NCBI RefSeq assembly: GCF_014161445.1
Contig: NZ_JABBXA010000015.1
Location: 124,001 to 188,000 of the forward strand
Length of the DNA: 64,000 nt
Direction of reading: 5' to 3'
From: Microbispora sp. H13382
GTDB taxonomy: Bacteria > Actinomycetota > Actinomycetes > Streptosporangiales > Streptosporangiaceae
Part shown: piece after piece, positions 48,389-57,938 of the stretch
Numbering within the stretch: the first letter of the stretch is position 1
Layout: each line of letters opens with the position of its first letter
The notes under the pieces: model-generated
The model's input: the letters and a program-made list of their open reading frames with translations, nothing else
Database searches by the model: none
What the model was told of the DNA's origin: nothing
Translations under genes and position numbers: made by a program

Positions 48389-50044
48389 TTGAGTGACGGG
48401 CCGCTGATCGTTCAGTCGGACAAGACGCTGCTGCTGGAGGTCGACCACCCCAGGGCGGACGAGTGCCGCAAGGCCATCGCACCGTTCGCGGAGCTCGAAC
48501 GCGCGCCCGAGCACGTCCACACCTACCGGGTCACCCCGCTCGCGCTGTGGAACGCCCGCGCCGCCGGGCACGACGCCGAGCAGGTGGTCGACGCGCTGAT
48601 CGGCTTCAGCCGCTACCCCGTGCCGCACGCGCTGCTCGTGGACGTCGCGGAGACCATGGCGCGGTACGGCAGGCTGCGGCTGGAGAAGCACCCCATCCAC
48701 GGCCTGGTGCTCACCAGCACCGACCGCGCCGTGCTGGAGGAGGTGCTGCGCTCCAAGAAGATCCAGCCGCTGGTCGGGGACCGCTTCGGCGTCGACGTGG
48801 TGGCCGTGCACCCCTCCGAGCGCGGCAACATCAAGCAGACGCTGCTCAAGCTCGGCTGGCCGGCCGAGGACCTCGCGGGGTACGTCGACGGCGAGCACCA
48901 CCCGATCGACCTGCGCGAGGACGGCTGGACGCTGCGGCCCTACCAGAAGGAGGCGGCCGACGCCTTCTGGCACGGCGGCTCCGGCGTCGTGGTGCTGCCG
49001 TGCGGCGCGGGCAAGACGATCGTGGGCGCGGCGGCGATGGCGCACGCCCGGGCGACCACGCTGATCCTGGTCACCAACACGGTCTCGGCCCATCAGTGGA
49101 AGCAGGAGCTGCTCAGGCGCACCTCGCTGACCGAGGACGAGATCGGCGAGTACACCGGCACCAAGAAGGAGATCCGCCCGGTCACGATCGCCACCTACCA
49201 GGTCATGACCACGCGGCGGCAGGGCACGTACCGGCACCTCGAGCTGTTCGACGCCCGCGACTGGGGGCTGGTCGTCTACGACGAGGTCCACCTGCTGCCC
49301 GCGCCGATCTTCCGGATGACCGCCGACCTGCAGGCCCGGCGGCGCATCGGCCTCACCGCCACGCTCGTGCGCGAGGACGGCCGGGAGGGCGACGTCTTCT
49401 CGCTCATCGGCCCCAAGCGGTACGACGCGCCCTGGAAGGAGATGGAGAACCAGGGCTACATCGCCCCCGCCGAGTGCGTCGAGGTGCGGGTGACGCTCAG
49501 CGACGACGAGCGGCTGGCCTACGCCATGGCCGAGAGCGACGAGCGCTACCGGTTCTGCTCGACCACGCCCGCCAAGACGAGGGTGACCGAGGCGCTGGTG
49601 CGGCGGCACGCGGACGAGCAGGTGCTGGTCATCGGACAGTACATCGACCAGCTCGACGAGCTGGGCGAGCACCTGAACGCGCCGGTCATCAAGGGCGAGA
49701 CCAAGATCAAGGAGCGCGAGCGGCTGTTCCAGGCGTTCCGCGACAAGGAGATCCGGGTGCTGGTGGTCTCCAAGGTCGCCAACTTCTCCATCGACCTGCC
49801 CGAGGCGGCCGTGGCGATCCAGGTCTCCGGCACGTTCGGCTCGCGCCAGGAGGAGGCCCAGCGGCTCGGCCGCGTGCTGCGTCCCAAAGCGGACGGCGGC
49901 GGCGCGCGGTTCTACTCGGTGGTCAGCCGCGACACCGTCGACCAGGAGTTCGCGGCGCACCGGCAGCGGTTCCTGGCCGAGCAGGGGTACGCCTACCACA
50001 TCATCGACGCCGACGACGTGGGCGAGGAGGACCCGGCGAGGTGA
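48389..50044 (+). CDS. XPB-type DNA repair helicase
   Basis: A 551-residue superfamily 2 helicase: Walker A LPCGAGKT (residues 203-210), DEVH box at 298-301, motif III LTATLVRED with the XPB-specific RED motif at 328-330, and C-terminal motifs (VLVVSKVANFSIDLPEAAVAIQVSGTFGSRQEEAQRLGRVLRPK). An N-terminal helicase-associated domain precedes it. XPB unwinds DNA with 3' to 5' polarity; bacterial versions are found mainly in actinobacteria and a few other groups. TTG start with GGGGGAGCAGG upstream. The Helicase_C_3 protein encoded upstream is its likely partner. Confidence 0.95.
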   Translation: MSDGPLIVQSDKTLLLEVDHPRADECRKAIAPFAELERAPEHVHTYRVTPLALWNARAAGHDAEQVVDALIGFSRYPVPHALLVDVAETMARYGRLRLEKHPIHGLVLTSTDRAVLEEVLRSKKIQPLVGDRFGVDVVAVHPSERGNIKQTLLKLGWPAEDLAGYVDGEHHPIDLREDGWTLRPYQKEAADAFWHGGSGVVVLPCGAGKTIVGAAAMAHARATTLILVTNTVSAHQWKQELLRRTSLTEDEIGEYTGTKKEIRPVTIATYQVMTTRRQGTYRHLELFDARDWGLVVYDEVHLLPAPIFRMTADLQARRRIGLTATLVREDGREGDVFSLIGPKRYDAPWKEMENQGYIAPAECVEVRVTLSDDERLAYAMAESDERYRFCSTTPAKTRVTEALVRRHADEQVLVIGQYIDQLDELGEHLNAPVIKGETKIKERERLFQAFRDKEIRVLVVSKVANFSIDLPEAAVAIQVSGTFGSRQEEAQRLGRVLRPKADGGGARFYSVVSRDTVDQEFAAHRQRFLAEQGYAYHIIDADDVGEEDPAR

Positions 50045-50638
50045 TCCCCCCGGATCACGTACGGCGCCGTGCACGTACGACGCCGCGCCCATGTCGGCCG
50101 CCCGGGCGTCCACGAGCGTCGCGTCCGAGCGGTGAAAGGCCGGCCGGAGCTTCCGGGGTCGCCGTACAGCGTCGGCACGGCGCCGTGCCGCACCAGGATG
50201 TCGTTGAGCCGTGCGGCGGCCGCGGGCAGCCGGTCCCCCGCCGTCGGTGACGCCTGACCAGCCCGCATGCCGGATCGCTATCTCCAGGTGCCCCTCCCGC
50301 CGTCGCTCACTCCGAACGGCGACGGCGGCACTAGATCCAGGAAATACCCTTGGGCGTTGTCACCACGTCACCCCCTCGCGCCTTACCCTCACATGATGCA
50401 GTCGTGATGGCCGCAATACCCAGCAGACGAGACGAATCACGCAATATACGCATTTTTCGTCTTACTCCTGGTTCATCGCTGCCCCTTGTCTCGCCCTGCC
50501 GGTGAGCATCCGAGGCTCACACAACAGGCCATTTCACGACAAATCACCCCACTACCGCATAACGCCACCCCGGCGGGCCGAGGAGAGGTCGATCCCCCTC
50601 GGCCTCCGGGAAGCTCTCGACCGGTCACCGGGACGCGG
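50045..50638. other. Intergenic stretch without a supported gene
   Basis: 594 bp between the XPB gene and a convergent membrane protein gene. The first half is GC-rich and holds a short minus-strand frame (49993-50268) that looks like a fragment (ARLNDILVRHGAVPTLYGDP) but has no complete domain. Bases 50390-50560 are unusually AT-rich and contain an inverted repeat AGACGAA / TTCGTCT (50430-50436, 50456-50462). No tRNA-like or riboswitch-like structure was seen. Confidence 0.5.
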
Positions 50639-51007
50639 TCACTGCGCGGCCAGGCCGCCGACGAACAGCACCACCAGCGCGACGACCCAGGCCACCACGG
50701 CGGCGCCGTACAGGGACTCGCGCCGGCCGAGCCAGGCGACCCCCGTGGCGCACGCCGCGACCGCCGCGACCATCACGGACACCGCGATCACCGAGGCGAT
50801 CCGGTCCGCACAGCCCGGCGAGGGCCCCAGACTCGTCGCGCAGAAGGCCTGCGTGCTCCAGCCGCCGAAGACCGCGAACCCCCACAGCGTGGCGAGCAGC
50901 AGGCTCGCCGCCGCCTGGATCGCCGGAGGAACCACGGTGCGCGTCACCCGGGTACAGATACCCGCCCCGGGAAACGGCGACACGCGCGAGAAATACCGTT
51001 TCGGCAT
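50639..51007 (-). CDS. Small membrane protein
   Basis: A 122-residue protein read from ATG 51007; a shorter form from GTG 50947 (102 residues) is possible and begins right after a hairpin (CGGGTA-TCTG-TACCCG). Three hydrophobic helices (IQAAASLLLATLWGFAVFG, RIASVIAVSVMVAAVAACATGVAWLG, SLYGAAVVAWVVALVVLFVGGLAAQ) with an extracytoplasmic Cys-containing loop (AFCATSLGPSPGCADR). No recognised family. Divergent from the HelD-like gene. Confidence 0.6.
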   Translation of the reverse strand: MPKRYFSRVSPFPGAGICTRVTRTVVPPAIQAAASLLLATLWGFAVFGGWSTQAFCATSLGPSPGCADRIASVIAVSVMVAAVAACATGVAWLGRRESLYGAAVVAWVVALVVLFVGGLAAQ

Positions 51008-51084
51008 CGCGGGGTCCGTCGCTAAGCTCTTGTGTTTCCCGCTTCCACCAGTCCTGTCCTCGTCATGTCCGGAGGAGTTTTCGC

Positions 51085-53070
51085 ATGCCCGGAAATGTGC
51101 TCGAAGACGAGCGCGCCCATCTGGCGGCCTCCCGCGCCGCGCTGCGCGCGATGCGTGAGCACGCGCAGTCGCTGTCGGCGGACGCCGCCGGCGACTGGGT
51201 GTCGCAACAGGTCCTGCAGGGCCTGCTCGACCAGAGAGTGGCCGCCCTGGCCGACCATCCCGACGCGCCGCTGTTCTTCGGCCGGTTGGACCGCGCGCCC
51301 GGCGACGACCTGCCCGGCACGGTCTACGTGGGACGCAGGCACGTCCACGACGAGAGCAGCCGGCCGCTCGTGATCGACTGGCGCGCCCCGATCTCACGCG
51401 CCTTCTACCAGGCGAGCCCCGCCGACCCCATGAGTGTCCGGCTGCGCCGCAGGTTCGGCTACCAGGGCGGCGACCTCACGGCGTACGAGGACGAGCCGCT
51501 CGACGGCAGGGCGCTCGGGCAGAGCAGGCTGCTGACGGAGGAGATCGAGCGGCCCCGCACCGGCCCGATGCGGGACATCGTCGCGACGATCCAGCCCGAC
51601 CAGGACGAGATCGTCCGCGCGGACCTCGGCGTGACCGTCTGCGTGCAGGGCGCGCCGGGCACCGGCAAGACGGCCGTGGGCCTGCACCGCGCGGCCTACC
51701 TGCTGTTCACCCACCGTGAGAAGCTGTCGCGCTCGGGCGTCACGATCGTCGGGCCCAACCGCGCCTTCCTCGCCTACATCTCCTCGGTGCTGCCCGCGCT
51801 GGGCGAGGTGAAGGTCGACCAGACGACGGTGGCCGGCGTCCTGGGCGACCACGCCCACCCGGAGGACCCGGCGGCGGCGGCTGTGAAGGGCGACGCATGC
51901 ATGGCCGAGGTGGTGAAGCGGGCCCTGTGGCTGCACGTCACCAAGCCGGTCGAGGGGGTGCTGTTCACCAAGGGCATCAACCGCTACCGGGTGCCCGATC
52001 ACGAGGTCCGCGAGATCGTCGCCTCATTGCGCGGCACGACGAGGTACGGCCCGGGCCGCGCCACCCTGGCCCAGCGGCTCGCCCACGCCGTGCTCGTCCA
52101 GATGGAACGGCGCGGCGAGTCGCCCGACGACCGGGTGCAGGACGCGGTGGCCCGTTCGAAACCGGTCAAGGCCGTGCTGGACGCCGTCTGGCCGAAGCTC
52201 GCTCCCGAGCAGGTGCTGTTCCGGTTGCTGTCGGACCCGGAGTTCCTCGCCAGAGCGGCCCGGTCGGATCTCTCGCCCGAGGAACAGCAGCTCATCCTGT
52301 GGCGCAAGCCGTACAAGTCGCATCGGTCGGCCAAGTGGACGGCCGCCGACGCGGCCCTGCTCGACGAGCTCGGCGACCTGATCGAGCGGACGCCGTCCCA
52401 CGGGCATCTCGTGGTGGACGAGGCGCAGGACCTGTCGGCGATGCAGTTGCGCGCGCTCGGCCGCCGCTGCCGCACGGGCTCGGCGACCGTGCTCGGCGAC
52501 CTCGCGCAGGGCACCACACCCTGGTCGGCACGCTCGTGGAAGACCGTGCTCGACCACCTCGGCCAGCCGTCGGGCGAGGTCACCGAGCTCACGCTCGGCT
52601 TCCGCGTGCCCCGCGAGATCCTCGACTTCGCGGCGCGGCTGCTGCCCTCCGTCGCGCCGGAGCTGGCCCCGCCGCGCTCGCTGCGCCCCGGCGCGGGCTC
52701 CCTGTCCGTGCGCCGCGAGCCCGACGTCGCCGCCGCCCTACCCGGGGCCGTACGGCAGGCTCTCGCGCAGGAGGGGTCGATCGGCGTCATCGCCGCGGAC
52801 GCGGACGTACCGGCCCTCACGGCGGCCCTGGAGTCCGCAGGAGTGCCGCACGCGGTGCTCGGCCCCGACTCGACGGGCGACGACCGGGTGCTGCTGGTGC
52901 CGGCGACCCTCGCCAAGGGTCTGGAGTACGACCATGTGGTCGTCACCGAGCCCGCCGCCATCGCGGAGGCCGAGGAGCGCGGTCTCGCCCGCCTCTACGT
53001 GGTCCTCACCCGGGCCGTGACGTCACTGTCCATCCTGCACAGCCGCGACCTGCCCGAGGAGCTGCGATGA
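51085..53070 (+). CDS. HelD/HelR-like RNA polymerase-associated helicase
   Basis: A 661-residue UvrD-related protein: coiled-coil-like N-terminus (ERAHLAASRAALRAMREHAQ), the HelD signature YVGRRHVHDESSRPLVIDWRAPISRAFY, Walker A GAPGTGKT at residues 189-196, Walker B-type VVDEAQDLSAMQ, motif GDLAQGTTPW, and the C-terminal VPATLAKGLEYDHVVV ... LYVVLTRA. HelD-class proteins pry open stalled RNA polymerase; the related HelR gives rifamycin tolerance. The N-terminus is short compared with class I HelD, as in the actinobacterial group. GGAGGAG precedes the ATG. I found no rifamycin-associated element upstream. Confidence 0.88.
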   Translation: MPGNVLEDERAHLAASRAALRAMREHAQSLSADAAGDWVSQQVLQGLLDQRVAALADHPDAPLFFGRLDRAPGDDLPGTVYVGRRHVHDESSRPLVIDWRAPISRAFYQASPADPMSVRLRRRFGYQGGDLTAYEDEPLDGRALGQSRLLTEEIERPRTGPMRDIVATIQPDQDEIVRADLGVTVCVQGAPGTGKTAVGLHRAAYLLFTHREKLSRSGVTIVGPNRAFLAYISSVLPALGEVKVDQTTVAGVLGDHAHPEDPAAAAVKGDACMAEVVKRALWLHVTKPVEGVLFTKGINRYRVPDHEVREIVASLRGTTRYGPGRATLAQRLAHAVLVQMERRGESPDDRVQDAVARSKPVKAVLDAVWPKLAPEQVLFRLLSDPEFLARAARSDLSPEEQQLILWRKPYKSHRSAKWTAADAALLDELGDLIERTPSHGHLVVDEAQDLSAMQLRALGRRCRTGSATVLGDLAQGTTPWSARSWKTVLDHLGQPSGEVTELTLGFRVPREILDFAARLLPSVAPELAPPRSLRPGAGSLSVRREPDVAAALPGAVRQALAQEGSIGVIAADADVPALTAALESAGVPHAVLGPDSTGDDRVLLVPATLAKGLEYDHVVVTEPAAIAEAEERGLARLYVVLTRAVTSLSILHSRDLPEELR

Positions 53071-53495
53071 GCGCGCCCGACGTACGAGTCCGCAACGGCG
53101 CCCTGGAGGACGTCGAGGCCGTTCTGCGGTTCTGGCGGGAGGCCGCCGAGAACACCGACAGGCACGACGACGCCGCCAAGGTCGTGGCCCTGATCGAGCG
53201 CGATCCCGAGGCGCTGCTGATCGCCGAGATCGGCGGCCGGATGGTCGGCACGCTCATCGCCGGCTGGGACGGCTGGCGCGCCCACCTCTACCGGCTCGCC
53301 GTCGACCCGGCCCACCGGCGCATGGGCATCGGCTCGCGGCTGATCCGGGCCGCCGAGGAGCGCTTCCGTGAGTTCGGCGCGTTCCGCGCGGACGCGATGG
53401 TCCTGCACGACAACGACCTGGCGCACCACGCCTGGACGGCGGCGGGATACGCGCCGCAGACCGACTGCGGCCGCTGGGTCAGGCGCCTGGCCTGA
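53067..53495 (+). CDS. GNAT-family N-acetyltransferase
   Basis: A 142-residue acetyltransferase: VRNGALEDVEAVLRFWREAAENTDRHDD at the start, then IAEIGGRMVGTLIAGWDGWRAHLYRLAVDPAHRRMGIGSRLIRAAEERFREFG with the acetyl-CoA loop R-R-M-G-I-G. Start codon overlaps the HelD-like stop (ATGA), so both are translated from one mRNA. Substrate unknown; coupling to HelD is unusual and may point to antibiotic or RNAP-related modification, which is speculation. Confidence 0.88.
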   Translation: MSAPDVRVRNGALEDVEAVLRFWREAAENTDRHDDAAKVVALIERDPEALLIAEIGGRMVGTLIAGWDGWRAHLYRLAVDPAHRRMGIGSRLIRAAEERFREFGAFRADAMVLHDNDLAHHAWTAAGYAPQTDCGRWVRRLA

Positions 53496-53517
53496 CGCCG
53501 CGGCGGGCGGACACGGG

Positions 53518-53549
53518 AAAGGGCGGTTCCCCCGCGGGGAACCGCCCTT
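53518..53549. terminator. Bidirectional terminator between GNAT and groEL genes
   Basis: GGGCGGTTCCCC-CGC-GGGGAACCGCCC is a 12-bp perfect stem, flanked by AAA on the left and TT on the right, so it can end both convergent transcripts. Confidence 0.85.
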
Positions 53550-53575
53550 CCGTTGAGACGAAGCAGGCTGATGGA

Positions 53576-55228
<1,653 letters not shown>

Positions 55229-55337
55229 TCAACGGACCGAGCCGACGCCCGCGACGGCTTGAGCCCGCTATCCCTGCGCGGGCCCCATCGCCCCGATCCC
55301 GGTTGTTGTCACTCTCGACCTCAGAGTGCCAAACAAG

Positions 55338-55366
55338 TATTTAGCACTCTCCCCCCGAGAGTGCAA
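55338..55366 (-). promoter_or_regulatory. groEL promoter
   Basis: On the minus strand TTGCAC (-35) and TAAATA (-10) are separated by 17 bp, an unusually good vegetative promoter. The CIRCE element covers the spacer and both boxes, giving tight repression by HrcA. The leader would be about 130 bases. Confidence 0.8.
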
Positions 55367-55367
55367 G
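55341..55367. promoter_or_regulatory. CIRCE element (HrcA operator)
   Basis: TTAGCACTC, 9 bp, GAGTGCAAG: matches the CIRCE consensus TTAGCACTC-N9-GAGTGCTAA with two differences in the right arm. An extra GAGTGC half-site lies at 55324-55329. hrcA is not in this window. Confidence 0.9.
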
Positions 55368-55433
55368 CGGAAGCCACCCTGACCAGCTTGGACGGTATGT
55401 CCAGAACAGCGCGAAGCGGGGAACGCAGAGCGA

Positions 55434-55528
55434 GCCGGAGGGGCGCGCCGCCGGTCTGGACTGAGGAGCGAGGGAGTGAGGAACGAACTCCCGAACGACG
55501 AGGGCTGTGCCCCTGGCGCGCCTCCGGC
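55434..55528. repeat. Nested inverted repeat of unknown role
   Basis: Outer arms 55434-55449 and 55515-55528 (GCCGGAG-GG-GCGCGCC against GGCGCGCC-TCCGGC, two-base bulge) enclose inner arms GGGAGT (55472-55477) and ACTCCC (55487-55492). The resulting structure of about 95 bases lies between the cold-shock terminator and the groEL promoter and belongs to no gene. Confidence 0.7.
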
Positions 55529-55606
55529 ACGACCCCGGCGGAAGTGAGCGCCCCGACGGTGAAGCGGGAGACACGGATCGTCCCGACGCGCGCAGCGGGC
55601 ACGCAT

Positions 55607-55647
55607 CGGAAGGCCCGGCCCGCGGGGGTCGCGAGCCGGGCCTTCCG
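55607..55647 (-). terminator. Terminator of cold-shock gene
   Basis: GGAAGGCCCGGC and GCCGGGCCTTCC form a 12-bp stem with a 15-base loop, 17 bp past the stop codon at 55664 (minus strand). Confidence 0.8.
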
Positions 55648-55663
55648 GTGGTCGATGACGGGA

Positions 55664-55864
55664 TCAGACGGACCGTACGGCCTCCGCCTGGGGGCCCTTC
55701 TGACCCTGCGTGATGTCGAACTCAACCCGCTGACCCTGCTCGAGGGCCTTGTAGCCGTCCATCATGATTGCCGAGTAATGGACGAACACGTCCTTCCCAC
55801 CGTCTACCGCGATGAAGCCATAGCCCTTGTCCGCGTTAAACCATTTGACGGTGCCCTGCGCCAC
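55664..55864 (-). CDS. Cold-shock protein, CspA type
   Basis: A 66-residue plain cold-shock domain: [30 protein letters not shown], with RNP1 KGYGFI and RNP2 VFVH, ending EAVRSV. It acts as an RNA chaperone. It is far closer to the classical CspA than the extended protein at 44774-45172. The preceding gap of about 250 bp is long enough for the leader that these genes usually have. Confidence 0.97.
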   Translation of the reverse strand: MAQGTVKWFNADKGYGFIAVDGGKDVFVHYSAIMMDGYKALEQGQRVEFDITQGQKGPQAEAVRSV

Positions 55865-56116
55865 TTCCGACTCCTCTTGCTGGGCTGGGGACCACCAAGA
55901 AGCCCCCGGTTTTGTCGATCGTCCTCGACCATACCCGTGTCAAGGCGTAGGACAACAGAGTCAATCCGCAAACTACTACTTGGCGTTCGCTCAAAGCGGG
56001 ACCGAAGAATTTTCACTTTGCTGTTGAATAGTTGAGAGCTACACCTTTTGCCATGGCACCGCCCGACTTCTTCGCGATAGAAGTGCACTTCAGGTGCTCG
56101 GCACCGGTGCGGCGGC
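55865..56116. promoter_or_regulatory. Upstream region of cold-shock gene
   Basis: About 250 bp, AT-rich near 55960-56030 (GAATTTTCACTTTGCTG and similar), with GAGGAG shortly before the start codon (minus strand) as ribosome site. Long leaders are typical for cspA genes. I could not assign a certain promoter; minus-strand TTGACT and TTGACA hexamers occur near 55940-55960. Confidence 0.4.
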
Positions 56117-56392
56117 TCAGCCTCCGGCGACGGCGGGGATGACCGAAATCTGCACCCCGTCCGGTGTGGCGGTGTCCAGACCGTCGGCGAATCGGACATC
56201 CTCTTCCCCGACGTAGACGTTGACAAAACGCCGAATCTTACCCGTTTCGTCCAGGATGCGTCCGCCGATGCCGGGGTAGTCCGCGTCCAGCTTCTGCAGG
56301 ACCTCGCGGAGCGTTCCCCCCTCCCCGCTCACCTCCGCGGCTCCGTTGGTGTACGTCCGGAGAATCGTCGGAATCCGCACGGAAACGCTCAT
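56117..56392 (-). CDS. metO: MoaD/ThiS-type sulfur-carrier protein (MetO-like)
   Basis: A 91-residue ubiquitin-fold protein: VSVRIPTILRTYTNGAAEVSGEGGTLREVLQKLDADYPGIGGRILDETGKIRRFVNVYVGEEDVRF ... VQISVIPAVAGG. The C-terminal Gly-Gly is the site where these proteins are adenylated and thiocarboxylated. It follows the threonine-synthase homologue by 45 bp on the same strand. In Streptomyces the equivalent protein, called MetO, donates sulfur to MetM for homocysteine synthesis. Related CysO serves cysteine synthesis in mycobacteria, but no CysM or Mec gene is present here. Confidence 0.85.
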   Translation of the reverse strand: MSVSVRIPTILRTYTNGAAEVSGEGGTLREVLQKLDADYPGIGGRILDETGKIRRFVNVYVGEEDVRFADGLDTATPDGVQISVIPAVAGG

Positions 56393-56437
56393 TGTTCGCT
56401 CGCTTTCGTTGCTGCCGATGGGCCTTGTGAAACGCTT

Positions 56438-57712
56438 TCAGTTGGCGAATGCCGCACGGAACGCGTCGAGAGAGGGACGGATGACGGCGGTGGGGCGGGC
56501 GTGCTCGGCCACCGCGTCGAGCGTCTTGAGCCCGTCACCGGTGTTCAGCACCACGGTCTCGGCGTCGGGGTCGAGGCGCCCCTCGCGCACCAGCTTGCGC
56601 AGCACGCCGACCGTGACGCCGCCCGCCGTCTCGGCGAAGACGCCCTCGGTCCTGGCCAGCAGGCGGATCGCCTCGACGACCTCCTGGTCGTTCACGTCCT
56701 CCACCGCGCCGCCCGTCCGCCGGGCGATGTCGAGCACGTACGGCCCGTCCGCCGGGTTGCCGATCGCCAGCGACTTGGCGATGGTGTTCGGCCTGACCGG
56801 CTGCACGACGTCCTGCCCGGACTTGAAGGCCTGGGAGACCGGCGAGCAGCCCTCGGCCTGCGCACCGAAGATCCGGTACGGCCGGTCCTCGACCAGGCCC
56901 AGCTTGATCAGCTCGCGGAAGCCCTTGTCGACCTTGGTCAGCTGTGAGCCTGAGGCCACCGGGATGACGATCTGGTCGGGCAGCCGCCAGCCGAGCTGCT
57001 CGGCGATCTCGTACGCGAGCGTCTTGGAGCCCTCCGCGTAGAAGGGCCGGAGGTTGACGTTGACGAAGCCCCACTTCTCGCCCAGCTCGTCGCCGATGAG
57101 CTCGGAGCAGAAGCGGTTGACCTCGTCGTAGTTGCCGTCGATGGCGACCAACCGGCCGCCGTACACCGCGGCCATGACGACCTTGGCCGGCTCCAGGTCG
57201 GCGGGGATGAACACGCAGGAGTCGAGGCCGGCCCGGGCGGCGGCCGCACTCACCGCGCCGGCGAGGTTGCCGGTGGAGGAGCACGACAGGGTGTGGAAGC
57301 CGAAGTTGCGCGCGGCCTCCAGCGCGATCGAGACGACCCGGTCCTTGAAGGAGTGGGTGGGGTTGCCGGAGTCGTCCTTGACGTGCAGCGACCGCAGCCC
57401 CAGCTCGGCCGCCAGCCTGTCGGCCTTCACGAGCTTGGTCCAGCCGGGCTGGAGGTTGGGCTTGGCCGCCACGTCGGCGGGGACGGGGAGCAGGGAGCGG
57501 TACCGCCAGATGTTCGCCGGGCCGGACGAGATGTCCTCCCGGCGGATCTCGCCGAATTCGTACGCCACCTCAAGGGGCCCGAAACACTCCGTACAGGCGA
57601 AAATCGGACCGAGTTCATAAAGAGCGCCGCATTCGCGACACGAAAGACCGGTGGCGGGGCCGAACTCGACGGTGTTCGCGGCGGTGTTAGCGGCAGTGCT
57701 GGTGTGCGCCAT
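56438..57712 (-). CDS. metM: Threonine-synthase homologue, probably MetM (O-phosphohomoserine to homocysteine)
   Basis: A 424-residue PLP enzyme: a four-Cys zinc ribbon (C25, C28, C40, C43 in SCRECGALYELGPIFACTEC), PLP lysine K123 in GNPTHSFKDRVV, the glycine loop SCSSTGNLAGAV, and LNTGDGLK near the end. The fold is that of threonine synthase, which uses O-phosphohomoserine. Two points favour the MetM assignment known from Streptomyces: the adjacent sulfur-carrier gene, and the SAM-I riboswitch in front. With thiocarboxylated carrier as sulfur donor, MetM turns O-phosphohomoserine into homocysteine. A separate thrC would then exist elsewhere. Start at ATG 57712; SD AAAGG about 10 bases upstream. 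Confidence 0.82.
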   Translation of the reverse strand: MAHTSTAANTAANTVEFGPATGLSCRECGALYELGPIFACTECFGPLEVAYEFGEIRREDISSGPANIWRYRSLLPVPADVAAKPNLQPGWTKLVKADRLAAELGLRSLHVKDDSGNPTHSFKDRVVSIALEAARNFGFHTLSCSSTGNLAGAVSAAAARAGLDSCVFIPADLEPAKVVMAAVYGGRLVAIDGNYDEVNRFCSELIGDELGEKWGFVNVNLRPFYAEGSKTLAYEIAEQLGWRLPDQIVIPVASGSQLTKVDKGFRELIKLGLVEDRPYRIFGAQAEGCSPVSQAFKSGQDVVQPVRPNTIAKSLAIGNPADGPYVLDIARRTGGAVEDVNDQEVVEAIRLLARTEGVFAETAGGVTVGVLRKLVREGRLDPDAETVVLNTGDGLKTLDAVAEHARPTAVIRPSLDAFRAAFAN

Positions 57713-57728
57713 GAAGCGAGGCCTTTCC

Positions 57729-57864
57729 CTCATCTTCGCTCGCGACCACCCTGGCCGCGAGCCGGAATTGGCACCTGTCCCGGCCGGGCCTCGTGGACAC
57801 GAGTTCGACACCGGGGAGGTTGCCGGGGCTTCGCAGGGCCGGTCCCTCCACCCCTCTGGATGAG
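57729..57864 (-). ncRNA. SAM-I (S-box) riboswitch
   Basis: On the minus strand the leader holds all SAM-I landmarks in order: P1 5' strand CTCATC (57864-57859), CAGAGGGGTGGAGGGA, CGGCCCTGCGAAGCC, CCGGCAACC, a variable P3, GGTGCCAATTCC, a P4 hairpin (GCTCGCGGCC ... GGTCGCGAGC type), and P1 3' strand GATGAG (57734-57729). The aptamer ends 16 bp before the start codon of the metM-like gene. An SD-like AAAGG follows P1 directly, so control may be at translation. Only this gene and the next lie downstream. Confidence 0.95.
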
Positions 57865-57880
57865 CATGTTCAGTTGTGGA

Positions 57881-57897
57881 ACCTTTCCGAGAAAGGT
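57881..57897. promoter_or_regulatory. Hairpin just upstream of riboswitch
   Basis: ACCTTTC-CGA-GAAAGGT, a perfect 7-bp stem, 17 bp upstream of the aptamer (minus strand). It may be part of the transcript start region; GTGCTAGAG beyond it could be a -10. Confidence 0.4.
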
Positions 57898-57938
57898 CTC
57901 TAGCACTGTACCCCGGCGTCCTCGGTGTCCGTTCCGCT

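Noticed and set aside
49993..50268. Fragment resembling a CGNR/ABATE-domain protein (ARLNDILVRHGAVPTLYG)
   Set aside because: Similarity from memory is weak and only about 35 residues long; it overlaps the XPB 3' end in antisense. Not called as a gene.
51008..51084. Search for a rifamycin-associated element before the HelD-like gene
   Set aside because: No palindrome of that type was found in the gap.
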